Origin: SZUA-442 sp963753185
Lineage (GTDB): Bacteria; Actinomycetota; Acidimicrobiia; Spongiisociales; UBA5794
DNA: 64,000 nt
Assembly (NCBI GenBank): GCA_963753185.1
Contig: CAVWBO010000007.1
Span: 1,922,001-1,986,000, forward strand
Direction of reading: 5' to 3'
Shown: one piece after another, positions 43,762 to 52,428 of the stretch
Layout of the letters: every line of letters begins with the position of its first letter
How positions within the stretch are numbered: the stretch's first letter is position 1
Made by a program: the position numbers and the translations under genes
Notes under the pieces: generated by a model
What the model saw: only the letters and a program-made list of their open reading frames with translations
What the model was told of the DNA's origin: nothing
Database searches by the model: none

Positions 43762-45089
43762 GACGCGAGGACCCGTGCAGACAGTTCGGTCCCGTACGTA
43801 CCGGTCACCTCAGCCGTGACCCACGTGCCGACGTCCCCTGCGTCGAGGAGTATCACACCGTCGATCTCGGGGGCCTCGCGATACGAGCGACCGTGCCGAG
43901 TACCGTCCTCGATGCCGTCGATGAGGACGTCGAACGTCGATCCCACGACGGAGGCGTTCTCCTCGGCCGTCACGTCGTCCTGGATCCCCTGGAGATAGCG
44001 GAGGCGCTCTGCCGCTTCATCGGACCCGACATGATCCGCGAGGTCCATGGCGGCGGTGCCCTCCTCCGGTGAGAACGCGAAGAACCCTGCCCACGTGAGT
44101 CGTGCCTCCGTGAGGAACTCAGCCATGTGCTCGACATCTGCTTCCGTCTCCCCGGGGAACCCGACGATGAAGCTCGAGCGTGTGGCGGCGTTCGGTGCGG
44201 CGGATCGGATCCTCGCGATGAGGTCGAGATGGGCGTCTCCGCTCCCTGGGCGTCGCATGGCCCTCAGCAGCGAGGGAGATGCATGTTGGAGGGACAGATC
44301 GAAGTAGTCGGCGATCCTGGTGTGGCCGACCATCAGGTCGATCAAACCCTGGCGGATCTCCCTCGGGTACAGGTAGAACAAGCGGAGCCTCGCAAGGCCT
44401 TCGACCTCTGCGGCCCTTTCTACCAGAGCTTCGATGGAACCGACGCGATTGTCCCTCCCGGAGGCGTCCCTGCCATAGGCTGCGAGGTCCTGGGCGACCA
44501 GCACGATCTCCTGGACGCCGCCAGCGACGAGTCCCTCGATCTCGGCGATGATGCCATCCGGGGTCCGCGATCGCTGCTTGCCCCTGATGAGCGGAATGGC
44601 GCAGAATGCACACGTCTTGTTGCAGCCCTCTGCGACCTTCACATATGCGTACGGCGTCGATGGAGCCACGCGAATCGACGAGTCGAGGATGTCCATCGAG
44701 GAGCGCTTGACGCCCGTGATGGTGATTGGCTCCCACGCGGTCAGCCGGTCGAGTTCGCCGATCAGTTCCGGATAGCGGTCGAGGCCGATGACGGCGTCCG
44801 CCTCGGGAAGTGCCTCGATGAGCTCCTGCTCGTACCGCTGGGCCATGCACCCCATCACAATGAGGCGGGCGTCCGTGCGCTTTGCGGCGGCGAGATCCAA
44901 GATGGTGTCGATCGACTCGCGACGTGCCGCGTCGATGAAGCCGCACGTGTTGACCATCACGACGTCAGCGGATTCCGGATCGACCGCCGTGCCGTACCCG
45001 GCGTTCGCCAGCGCCGAGGAGATCTTGTCGCTGTCGACCTGGTTCTTGGAGCAGCCGAGCGTCGTCAGCCATACGGACGGAGTGGGCAT
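43758..45089 (-). CDS. rimO: ribosomal protein uS12 methylthiotransferase RimO
   Basis: A 443-residue radical-SAM methylthiotransferase that modifies an aspartate of ribosomal protein S12. The UPF0004 domain has 'TLGCSKNQVDSDKI', 'VNTCGFIDAARRESIDTIL' and 'VMGCMAQRYEQEL'; the 'GCSKN' and 'CGFI' signatures distinguish RimO from MiaB. The radical-SAM motif is 'VAEGCNKTCAFCAIPLIRG', and a TRAM domain is C-terminal. The ATG at 45089 ('MPTPSVWLTTLGC') is preferred to the upstream one. It is translationally coupled to cinA. Confidence 0.97.
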   Translation of the reverse strand: MPTPSVWLTTLGCSKNQVDSDKISSALANAGYGTAVDPESADVVMVNTCGFIDAARRESIDTILDLAAAKRTDARLIVMGCMAQRYEQELIEALPEADAVIGLDRYPELIGELDRLTAWEPITITGVKRSSMDILDSSIRVAPSTPYAYVKVAEGCNKTCAFCAIPLIRGKQRSRTPDGIIAEIEGLVAGGVQEIVLVAQDLAAYGRDASGRDNRVGSIEALVERAAEVEGLARLRLFYLYPREIRQGLIDLMVGHTRIADYFDLSLQHASPSLLRAMRRPGSGDAHLDLIARIRSAAPNAATRSSFIVGFPGETEADVEHMAEFLTEARLTWAGFFAFSPEEGTAAMDLADHVGSDEAAERLRYLQGIQDDVTAEENASVVGSTFDVLIDGIEDGTRHGRSYREAPEIDGVILLDAGDVGTWVTAEVTGTYGTELSARVLAS

Positions 45090-45130
45090 CTGGGACAGGC
45101 TACCGGTTCGAACGTCCACCCCTACACCGA

Positions 45131-46012
45131 TCAGTCGAGCGGAACGAGCTTCCCTATGCGTCGGTCGAACTCGATCCGCTCGCGATAGCCGACAGAACGG
45201 GCGAGCTCGATGGCCCGCGCACGATCCCTTCCACAGTGATGCGGCAGGTGGGCGTCCGACGCCAGGGTGATTGGCACGGCGTGGTTGAAGAACCGCTGCA
45301 GGAGGTCGACGGCGGGGTACATCTCGCGAGCCGGCTGGTACAACCCAGCGGTGGACACCTCGACCGCTGTCCCGCCTCTTGCAGCAGCGACGGCGAGCTC
45401 CTCGTAGAGATCGTGGGGTGGCTCGTCCAGGAAGACGCCCTGTTTCTTCACGACGTCAGCGTGCGCGAGGACATCGAACAAGCCCGAGGCCGCGAGCCTC
45501 GTCTCGATCGCGAAGTAGTCCTCGTAGGACGTCCTCGGGCCGCGCACGGCGAACTCGTGACTCTGGTCCTCGAGGTCGATGCCCCAGGCACCCACCCAGT
45601 GGGTCGAGGCGATCAGGATGTCGAACGGGTAGGGGGCGAGAAACTCGACGACGGCGTCTGCGGTGTCGGGGAAATAGTCGACCTCGAGGCCGAGCAGCAC
45701 GGGAAGGCCCCGGTCCTTTGCCGCCACGACGGCCTGGACGTACCGGTCGAGGGACAGGACCCGCTCGGATCGCACGTATGCGCTGGTGTACTGCGCGAGG
45801 TCCTTGCGAGGGTCGTCCTCCCACCATTCCCCGAGGACGTCCTTGGACTCGATGCACCGGTAGAGGTGCTCGGTGAAGGCGATCTGGGACGCTCCGTTCG
45901 CCATCGCGCTCTCGACGTACGCCTCGATATGGTCGGCCGGATAGTGACCAGGTGGCGGTCCCTCGCCGTTGTATTGGCCATGCGGATGGAGGTGCACGTG
46001 GTAGTCGCCCAT
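45131..46012 (-). CDS. PHP-domain phosphoesterase (HisK-type histidinol-phosphatase)
   Basis: A 293-residue PHP superfamily metal-dependent hydrolase. Metal-binding motifs are 'DYHVHLHPHG' at the N-terminus, 'QIAFTEHLYR', 'LLGLEVDYFPD', 'ILIASTHWVG', 'VLAHADVVKK' and 'ITLASDAHLP'. This arrangement fits HisJ/HisK histidinol-phosphatase, which dephosphorylates L-histidinol phosphate in histidine synthesis. PHP proteins have other substrates too, and no his genes are nearby, so the specific reaction is tentative. It precedes rimO on the same strand by 41 nt. Confidence 0.88.
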   Translation of the reverse strand: MGDYHVHLHPHGQYNGEGPPPGHYPADHIEAYVESAMANGASQIAFTEHLYRCIESKDVLGEWWEDDPRKDLAQYTSAYVRSERVLSLDRYVQAVVAAKDRGLPVLLGLEVDYFPDTADAVVEFLAPYPFDILIASTHWVGAWGIDLEDQSHEFAVRGPRTSYEDYFAIETRLAASGLFDVLAHADVVKKQGVFLDEPPHDLYEELAVAAARGGTAVEVSTAGLYQPAREMYPAVDLLQRFFNHAVPITLASDAHLPHHCGRDRARAIELARSVGYRERIEFDRRIGKLVPLD

Positions 46013-46043
46013 CGCGGCGAGCGTAGCGGCAGCGAAGACCTGA

Positions 46044-46457
46044 TCAGTCCGGGACGGGAACGTCCACGCCCCTGTCCGAGAGGATGCCCTTCAGGACGCC
46101 GATGCGCGCCTTGATGCGTGGCAGGCCGAGGGCATCGTCGATGCCCTTGTTGATCTTCACGCCGCCGAGGTTGCCCATCTCCGATGTCGAGGTGCCTCCT
46201 CCACCGGCCTGGCCGACGAGGTCGATGCGCTGCCTCTCGATGCCCTTCATCTGCGTGCGCAGGGCACGGAGCTCCCCGAGGAGCTCCTCATTCGAGCGGC
46301 CGGCATCCATCGGGTTGTCCTCGCTCCGGGCGATCGCCCTGAGTTCGTCCTGGCGTTTGCGCAACTCGAAGCGCTCTGCGAATGCGTCATCCGGCAGGTC
46401 GAGGAGTGCCTTCTGGACATCGGCGAGTTCCCTGAAGATGTCCCGCGGCTCATCCAT
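46044..46457 (-). CDS. hypothetical coiled-coil protein
   Basis: A 137-residue protein. Residues 1-90 are two amphipathic helices typical of an antiparallel coiled coil ('RELADVQKALLDLPDDAFAE', 'LRALRTQMKGIERQRIDLVG'). A glycine-rich turn and a conserved-looking tail 'INKGIDDALGLPRIKARIGV' follow. Family not recognised. It is cytoplasmic, between the pabB-pabC fusion (10 nt downstream of it) and the PHP gene (31 nt), probably one operon. The ATG at 46457 is preferred to the in-frame 46496. Confidence 0.75.
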   Translation of the reverse strand: MDEPRDIFRELADVQKALLDLPDDAFAERFELRKRQDELRAIARSEDNPMDAGRSNEELLGELRALRTQMKGIERQRIDLVGQAGGGGTSTSEMGNLGGVKINKGIDDALGLPRIKARIGVLKGILSDRGVDVPVPD

Positions 46458-46467
46458 GATCTTGAAG

Positions 46468-48282
46468 CTAGCGCATGCCCCTCCTGCGCGCCTCACCGAT
46501 CCCGGCCAATGTCGCGTTCCGCCATCCCCTGACGGAGTTGATGAGGGCCACTGCGTCCGCCGCGTACGCCTCCGGCACGCGTACGGATCGTTCGGTGATC
46601 GCCCTCTCGTCGAGCAGGTGGGCCCTGAGGATCCCCGGAAGGAGCCCGTCGCGCACGGGCGGTGTCACCCATTCGCCGTCGATCAGGAACACGACGTTCG
46701 CGATCGTCGACTCCGTGACGAAGCCGTCGGTGTTGGTGAGGAGGACGTCGTCCCAGTCACCGTGGCGCCGTGCCCGCTCGTCGTAGCGGGACCGGTCGAT
46801 GGTCTTGTGGTAGAGCTGTTCGTCGCCGGCATCGACGGGATCGAGATCCACACCAACGATCGTCACGTCTGCGTGCGGTCCTGGTCGAGTGGCGAAGGCC
46901 CCGGGTGCCTCACCGACGGTGACTTCGACCTCTCCTGACCGGTGGAGCACGAGTCGCACCCTCGACGGGCCGACACACCCGCCTTCCGCCTCGGCGAGGG
47001 CGTCGGCGATGCCCTCGCGCGGATACTCGATCCCGAGGTGGTCCGCCGAGGCCTCCAGGCGGCGGAGGTGATCCTCCTGCCACACCCAGCCATCGTCCCA
47101 GCGGATCGTCTCGAAGAGGCCCGGCACCTCGTGGCGGGGAGCGAGCACGCGTGCCTTCGCGAGCGCCTCTGCGTACTCGCCATCGACACCGGAACCCCAC
47201 GTGACCCCGCCGCCGACGCCATAGGTCACGATGCCCTCTGATTGGTCGACCACGGCGGTACGGATCGCGACGGAGAACGATGCGCCATCCAGTCCGTCCC
47301 CCGGTGGGATGAAGCCGATCGCCCCGCAGTAGATGCCCCTGGGATGGCTCTCGAGCTCCGAGATGATCCGCATCGTCGAGGGCTTCGGAGCTCCCGTCAC
47401 GGAACCGCATGGGAACAACGCCGCGAACACGTCCTCGAGGGAGACACCCGCGGCGAGCTGCGCCGAGACACTGGACGTCATCTGCCACACCGTCGGATAG
47501 GCCTCCACAGTGAACAGGTCGTCGACCGTGACGCTACCGAACCGTGCGATACGCCCGAGGTCGTTCCTGATGAGGTCGACGATCATGACGTTCTCGGCCC
47601 GATCCTTGCCGGAGTCCACGAGATCGTCGCGATTCGCGACGTCCTCTGACAGCCACCTGCCCCGCGGTCGTGTTCCCTTCATGGGGTTCGTGACGATGCG
47701 ACCACCTTTGACGGTGAAGAACCGCTCAGGGGACACGGATACGACATGGATCTCATCGTGGCGCAGGTAGCTCCCATACGGTGCCTGCTGTGCCGACACG
47801 AGGGCGCGATACAGGGACCTCGGGTCTCCGGAGAACGAAGCCCGAAGCGGGAAGGTGAGGTTGACCTGATAGGTGTCTCCGGAGCGGATCCGCTCCCTGA
47901 CGTGAGCGAACGCCTCCTCGTAGCCGGACCGATCGACCAACGGTTCCCATCGCGAGACATGGTGCGCACCGATCTCGTCGACATCGGGATCAACGTCGGA
48001 GCCCACCGATTCCCGGAACGTCGAGAACCATGCGAGCGGGGTCGTCTCGGCTGGCTTCACCGACAGGGCCGCATCGAATGCCGGAGCCGCTTCATACGAG
48101 ACGTACCCTGCCACCCAACGCCCCTCCGCCGCGGAGGCCTGGGCCCATGCAATGACCGGGCGAACCTCGTCGATGCTGTGAGCCACCCGGCTCTCGACAT
48201 GGTCCACCAATGCGAACGAATGGCCTGCGACGAGGTCGTCGAAGCGGGCAGTCGGCGACCCGGCCGAGGACCATGGAGTCAT
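46468..48282 (-). CDS. pabBC: fused aminodeoxychorismate synthase component I / aminodeoxychorismate lyase (PabB-PabC)
   Basis: A 604-residue fusion. Residues 1-375 are a chorismate-binding PabB domain: 'RIRSGDTYQVNLTFPLRA', 'VSPERFFTVKGGRIVTNPMK', 'AENVMIVDLIRNDLGRIA', 'LFPCGSVTGAPK' and 'YCGAIGFIPPG'. Residues 385-604 are a fold-IV PLP domain of the ADC lyase type: 'PGLFETIRWDDGW', 'LYHKTIDRSRYD' with the Schiff-base Lys, and 'DVLLTNTDGFVTESTIANVV'. Together they convert chorismate and ammonia to p-aminobenzoate for folate. A separate glutaminase (PabA) is needed and is not in the window. It is divergent from the acyl-CoA ligase gene. Confidence 0.96.
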   Translation of the reverse strand: MTPWSSAGSPTARFDDLVAGHSFALVDHVESRVAHSIDEVRPVIAWAQASAAEGRWVAGYVSYEAAPAFDAALSVKPAETTPLAWFSTFRESVGSDVDPDVDEIGAHHVSRWEPLVDRSGYEEAFAHVRERIRSGDTYQVNLTFPLRASFSGDPRSLYRALVSAQQAPYGSYLRHDEIHVVSVSPERFFTVKGGRIVTNPMKGTRPRGRWLSEDVANRDDLVDSGKDRAENVMIVDLIRNDLGRIARFGSVTVDDLFTVEAYPTVWQMTSSVSAQLAAGVSLEDVFAALFPCGSVTGAPKPSTMRIISELESHPRGIYCGAIGFIPPGDGLDGASFSVAIRTAVVDQSEGIVTYGVGGGVTWGSGVDGEYAEALAKARVLAPRHEVPGLFETIRWDDGWVWQEDHLRRLEASADHLGIEYPREGIADALAEAEGGCVGPSRVRLVLHRSGEVEVTVGEAPGAFATRPGPHADVTIVGVDLDPVDAGDEQLYHKTIDRSRYDERARRHGDWDDVLLTNTDGFVTESTIANVVFLIDGEWVTPPVRDGLLPGILRAHLLDERAITERSVRVPEAYAADAVALINSVRGWRNATLAGIGEARRRGMR

Positions 48283-48354
48283 CCTGCAAGGCTACGCGCG
48301 ACCGTGCTCGAACGCGTATGATTGCCCAACTCCCGCCCGGGATCGGAGCATCCC

Positions 48355-49962
48355 ATGCACATGCAAGACGACTTCCCCCTGCTGCTCAGCACGCTCTACG
48401 ACAACGCCGTGTGGCAGTACGGACCCCAGGAGATCGTGTCGGTCGAGCCAGACCGTTCGATCCACAGGACGACCTATCGGGAGACGGACCTGCGCATCAG
48501 GCAGCTGGCAACGGCACTCGATGGGCTCGGCACGGGAGTGGGCGATGCGATCGGCACCTTCGCATGGAACAACCGCCGTCACCACGAGCTGTACTGGGCC
48601 ACAGCCAACACCGGACGCATCTGCCACACGCTGAACATCCGGCTGTTCCCCGACCAACTCGTCTATATCGTCAACCACGCCAAGGACAAGGTCGTCTTCG
48701 TCGACCCGGATCTCGCCCCGCTCCTCGCTCCGATCATCCCCCAATTCGAAACTGTCGAGCACATCGTGGTCATGGGATCCGACGCATCGGTCATCCCGGG
48801 CGCCCTCGCATACGAGGACCTGATTGCAGACGCCGCACCACTGAAGGAATGGCCGATGCTCGACGAGCGCAGCCCCATGATGTTCTGCTTCACATCCGGA
48901 ACCACGGGCAACCCGAAGGGTGTGGCCTACACACAACGGTCGACGTATCTCCACACGATCTCGAACCTCGCGGCGAATCCGATCGGAACCGAGGACAACG
49001 TGCTTCCCGTGGTACCGATGTTCCACGCCGCCGCGTGGGGATACCCGTTCATGGCCGTCACCGTCGGCGCCAAGCTGACCTATCCGGGACCGGATCTGTC
49101 AGGTGAGGCACTCACGCGGCTGTTCATCGACGAGGGAGTGACCTTCTCGGCGGGCGTGCCGACGGTGTGGCTCGGGATCCAGCATCACCTCGAAGCGAAT
49201 CCCGATATCGACCTCTCCCACATGCGGGCGCTGTTCTGCGGCGGTTCGGCGGTTCCCCGAGCGATGATCGATTGGTTCGCAACCGAGCGGGGCGTCCGTG
49301 TCATCCAGGGTTGGGGCATGACGGAGACGAACCCCGTCGCCTCCGCGGCGACCCTGAAGCCGTGGACGGAGGACCTCCCATGGAGCGAGCAGCTCGACAT
49401 CCTCGAAACCGCGGGCCGCCCGATCCCGGGGCTCCAGGTCAAGATCGTCGATGAGCTCGGGGAGCCGCTTCCCCATGACGGCGAGGCGTTCGGAGAGCTC
49501 CTCATCCGAGGACCCTGGATCGCAGCGGAGTACTACGACGACTCCCGCTCTCCCCAGTCGTTCGTCGATGGATGGCTCAGGACCGGCGACGTGTGCAAGA
49601 TCACTCCGGACGGCTACATCCGCATCACGGACCGTGCGAAGGACGTGATCAAATCGGGCGGGGAATGGATTTCGTCGCTCGACGTCGAAAACGCGATCAT
49701 GGCCCATCCGGGCGTCGCGGAGGCCACGGTCGTCGGCCTCAAGCACGCAAAGTGGCAGGAACGGCCCGCGGCGTTCATCGTTCCGAAGCCGGGGACGAAC
49801 CTCACGCCCGACGACATCAGGGAGTTCCTCGGCCCTCGAATCGCCCATTGGTGGATGCCGGACGAAATCGTGTTCATCGACGCGATCCCGAAGACCGGAA
49901 CAGGCAAGTTCGACAAGAAGGTCGTGCGCGACCAATACGCAGACCTCCTCATGGACGAATGA
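48355..49962 (+). CDS. fatty-acid/medium-chain acyl-CoA ligase (AMP-forming)
   Basis: A 535-residue ANL-superfamily enzyme. The ATP-binding P-loop is 'MFCFTSGTTGNPKGVAYTQR', A5 region 'QGWGMTETNP', A7 'DGWLRTGDVCKITPDGYIRI', A8 'RAKDVIKSGGEWISSLDVEN' and the A10 lysine 'PKTGTGKFDKK'. It closely fits long/medium-chain fatty-acid CoA ligases. It activates a carboxylate to an acyl-CoA; chain length is not readable. A GGAG precedes the ATG; the next Met (48361) is an alternative. The coding sequence ends 5 bp before a large perfect hairpin. Confidence 0.94.
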   Translation: MHMQDDFPLLLSTLYDNAVWQYGPQEIVSVEPDRSIHRTTYRETDLRIRQLATALDGLGTGVGDAIGTFAWNNRRHHELYWATANTGRICHTLNIRLFPDQLVYIVNHAKDKVVFVDPDLAPLLAPIIPQFETVEHIVVMGSDASVIPGALAYEDLIADAAPLKEWPMLDERSPMMFCFTSGTTGNPKGVAYTQRSTYLHTISNLAANPIGTEDNVLPVVPMFHAAAWGYPFMAVTVGAKLTYPGPDLSGEALTRLFIDEGVTFSAGVPTVWLGIQHHLEANPDIDLSHMRALFCGGSAVPRAMIDWFATERGVRVIQGWGMTETNPVASAATLKPWTEDLPWSEQLDILETAGRPIPGLQVKIVDELGEPLPHDGEAFGELLIRGPWIAAEYYDDSRSPQSFVDGWLRTGDVCKITPDGYIRITDRAKDVIKSGGEWISSLDVENAIMAHPGVAEATVVGLKHAKWQERPAAFIVPKPGTNLTPDDIREFLGPRIAHWWMPDEIVFIDAIPKTGTGKFDKKVVRDQYADLLMDE

Positions 49963-49967
49963 CACCA

Positions 49968-50022
49968 CCGTTCTTGCGTAACTGGGTTCCACACTGGATG
50001 GAACCCAGTTACGCAAGAACGG
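49968..50022. repeat. perfect 24-bp inverted repeat (long hairpin) between convergent genes
   Basis: The left arm is 49968-49991, the loop CACTGGA (49992-49998) and the right arm 49999-50022. All 24 positions pair, beginning CCGTTCTTGCG and ending CGCAAGAACGG. It lies between the acyl-CoA ligase gene and ftsK, which converge, so it may serve as a bidirectional terminator. It lacks T tracts and is much longer than usual, so a REP/MITE-like element is also possible. Confidence 0.95.
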
Positions 50023-50085
50023 GGCCTCAATGACGAAGAGCGCCGTACGGGACGACGCTCCTCTCAAGGCTGGACTGGCGAGGTC

Positions 50086-52335
50086 CTAGCCGAGTACCTG
50101 CTCGAGCTCGTCCTCGGTGATGAGGACGGCACGTGCCTTCGATCCTTCGGATGGGCCGACGACTCCCCGTGCCTCGAGGATGTCCATGACCCTGCCTGCC
50201 CGTGCGAAACCGATCCGCAACTTCCGCTGGAGCATCGACGTCGAACCGAGCTGCGATCGGACGACGAGATCGATCGCCTCCCGCATGATCTCGGGATCCT
50301 CTCCGTCGAACTCGTCGACGTCTGCTGCCCTCTGCTGGGCCTGTTCGAACACCTCGGTGTCGCGGTAACGGGCCTCTCGCTGGGCCTTGACCCAGTTCAC
50401 GACCGCATGGATCTCGTGCTCGGACACGAAGGATCCCTGGATCCTCTCGGGCTTCGGGTCCCTCGCCGTGACGACGAGCATGTCACCGAGGCCGACGAGT
50501 TTGTCTGCGCCGCCCTGATCGATGATGACCCTGCTGTCCGTCTGGGAGGCCACCGAGAAGGCAAGCCTCGACGGGACGTTGGCCTTGATGACGCCCGTGA
50601 TCACGTTCACGGAGGGCCGCTGGGTGGCGAGGACGAGGTGGATGCCGACGGCACGCGCCATCTGGGCGATGCGAACGATCGAGTCCTCGACCACGCGCCC
50701 AGCGACCATCATCAGGTCGTTCAACTCGTCGACGACGACCACGATGTAGGGGAAGCGATCGAACATTTCCTCGTCGAGGCCGCCTGCGTCGTACTGCTCA
50801 CGGTACGAGTCGATGTCACGGACACCGGCATCGGCGAGGAGCTCGTATCGCCTGTCCATCTCGGCCACCGCCCATTGCAGAGCGTCGGCGGCCTTCTTGG
50901 GGTTGGTGATGACCCGTGTCAGGAGGTGCGGCGCGTCGTTGTACTGGCCGAGTTCGACCCTCTTCGGGTCGACGAGGATCAGGCGAACCTCCTCCGGGGT
51001 GGCGCGCATGAGGATCGATGTCAGAAGCGAGTTGATGCAGGACGACTTGCCCGCACCGGTCGCACCTGCGATGAGCACGTGGGGTAGCTCCGTCAGGCGC
51101 AGCATGCGTGCCGTCCCCGACACGTCGACGCCGAGACTGACGAGCATCGGGTCGTGGTCCGTGCGAGCGATCTCCGACGTCAGGACATCCCCGATCGTGA
51201 CGAGCTTCCGCTTGCGGTTCGGTACCTCGACTCCGATTGCGGACTTCCCTGGGATCGGTGCGAGGATCCGCACGTCTGCCGTGGCGAGGGCGTATGCGAT
51301 GTCATTGGCGAGATTGGTGATCCGGTTGACCTTCACGCCCGGTGCGAGCTCGATCTCATAACGGGTCACCGTCGGCCCGGGAACGATGCGAACGAGCTTC
51401 GCATCGACACCGTGCTGGACGAGCGCACCCTCGAGGGCTTCGCCCGTCTCCTTGAGGCCTCGGCCGTCGTGACCTGTGGCGCCGCTCAGCTCGAGGATCT
51501 CCAACGGTGGGAGCTGGTATCCCTCGGAGCTGAGCGGTGCCGGAACCTTGGGAACGACCTGCCTTCTTCGTGCAGGCTCCGGCGCCGGGGCGTCGGTGCG
51601 ATCCTCCGAAGGAGGCGGGATGGTCTCGCTGCGAGGTACGGTCTCGGTGTCCCTGAGATCCACGATGATCTCCGTGGCCTCGGCTTCGTCCGCGTTCTTC
51701 AGCGAAGTGAGCGCGTTCCATGAACTGCGCGCCGACGACGCGATCGTGCGAACTACGTCGCCAAGGGACGAACGCGTCACGAGCAACGCTCCGACGCCGA
51801 TAACGGCCACGAGGACGACGAATGCACCCCAGTAGCCCACGAGGCGCTCGAGGGGGTAGGCGATGATTGATCCGACCGCCCCTCCGCTGTCCCCGACGGC
51901 GCCATCGGAGCCGGCAATCGGTACGTTCCCCGTCATCAGGTGGAACAGTGCAAGGGACCCGACGAAGAGGAAGACGAGCCCGCTGATCGTCCGGGCATGG
52001 TGGTCCTTGCTGATGAGGCCGATCATCGCGAGGCCTGCGGCGATGAGGACGAAGGGCACGACGAACGTCCACATGCCCACCAGGAATCGCGTCGACGTCG
52101 ACGCGGTGGAGCCAATGGGCCCCGACAGATCGAAGAGCGAGAGGAACGTCAACGCACCGGCGACGATGAGGACGACGCCCCACACGTCGGCCTTGTGGTC
52201 GCCGAGATGATCACCAACCTTGGACGGAACTGCCCGTAGCGCTTGGGCGATTCGCTTGATCGGTGACGGTTTCTTCTGTTTGGTTCTCGCAGTACTCCGC
52301 CCCGTGGCCCGACCGCTCGAGGTCTTCGTTGCCAT
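50086..52335 (-). CDS. ftsK: DNA translocase FtsK/SpoIIIE
   Basis: A 749-residue translocase that pumps chromosome ends through the division septum. Four transmembrane helices lie at about residues 48-190. An acidic/proline-rich linker follows, then the alpha domain ('YQLPPLEILEL') and the RecA-like beta motor: Walker A 'IAGATGAGKSSCINSLLTSI', Walker B 'YIVVVVDELNDLMM' and 'LATQRPSVNVITGVIKANVP'. The C-terminal gamma winged helix for KOPS recognition is 'QRKLRIGFARAGRVMDILEA'. Start 'MATKTSSGRATG' at 52335. It belongs to the conserved dapA-rnj-ftsK neighbourhood. Confidence 0.97.
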   Translation of the reverse strand: MATKTSSGRATGRSTARTKQKKPSPIKRIAQALRAVPSKVGDHLGDHKADVWGVVLIVAGALTFLSLFDLSGPIGSTASTSTRFLVGMWTFVVPFVLIAAGLAMIGLISKDHHARTISGLVFLFVGSLALFHLMTGNVPIAGSDGAVGDSGGAVGSIIAYPLERLVGYWGAFVVLVAVIGVGALLVTRSSLGDVVRTIASSARSSWNALTSLKNADEAEATEIIVDLRDTETVPRSETIPPPSEDRTDAPAPEPARRRQVVPKVPAPLSSEGYQLPPLEILELSGATGHDGRGLKETGEALEGALVQHGVDAKLVRIVPGPTVTRYEIELAPGVKVNRITNLANDIAYALATADVRILAPIPGKSAIGVEVPNRKRKLVTIGDVLTSEIARTDHDPMLVSLGVDVSGTARMLRLTELPHVLIAGATGAGKSSCINSLLTSILMRATPEEVRLILVDPKRVELGQYNDAPHLLTRVITNPKKAADALQWAVAEMDRRYELLADAGVRDIDSYREQYDAGGLDEEMFDRFPYIVVVVDELNDLMMVAGRVVEDSIVRIAQMARAVGIHLVLATQRPSVNVITGVIKANVPSRLAFSVASQTDSRVIIDQGGADKLVGLGDMLVVTARDPKPERIQGSFVSEHEIHAVVNWVKAQREARYRDTEVFEQAQQRAADVDEFDGEDPEIMREAIDLVVRSQLGSTSMLQRKLRIGFARAGRVMDILEARGVVGPSEGSKARAVLITEDELEQVLG

Positions 52336-52381
52336 GGGACACCAACTGTACCCCCACGATGCGCTACATCCAACCACCCTT

Positions 52382-52417
52382 CGCGCGATCGGTCGCGCGG
52401 AGAGTTACACACGTGTG
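52382..52417. other. two short palindromes between the ABC ATPase gene and ftsK
   Basis: CGCGCGA/TCGCGCG with a 4-nt loop (52382-52399) could be a terminator 30 nt after the ABC gene. CACACGTGTG (52408-52417) is a perfect palindrome about 75 bp upstream of ftsK and might be a regulator site. Evidence is symmetry only. Confidence 0.35.
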
Positions 52418-52428
52418 ATTCGCAGCCG

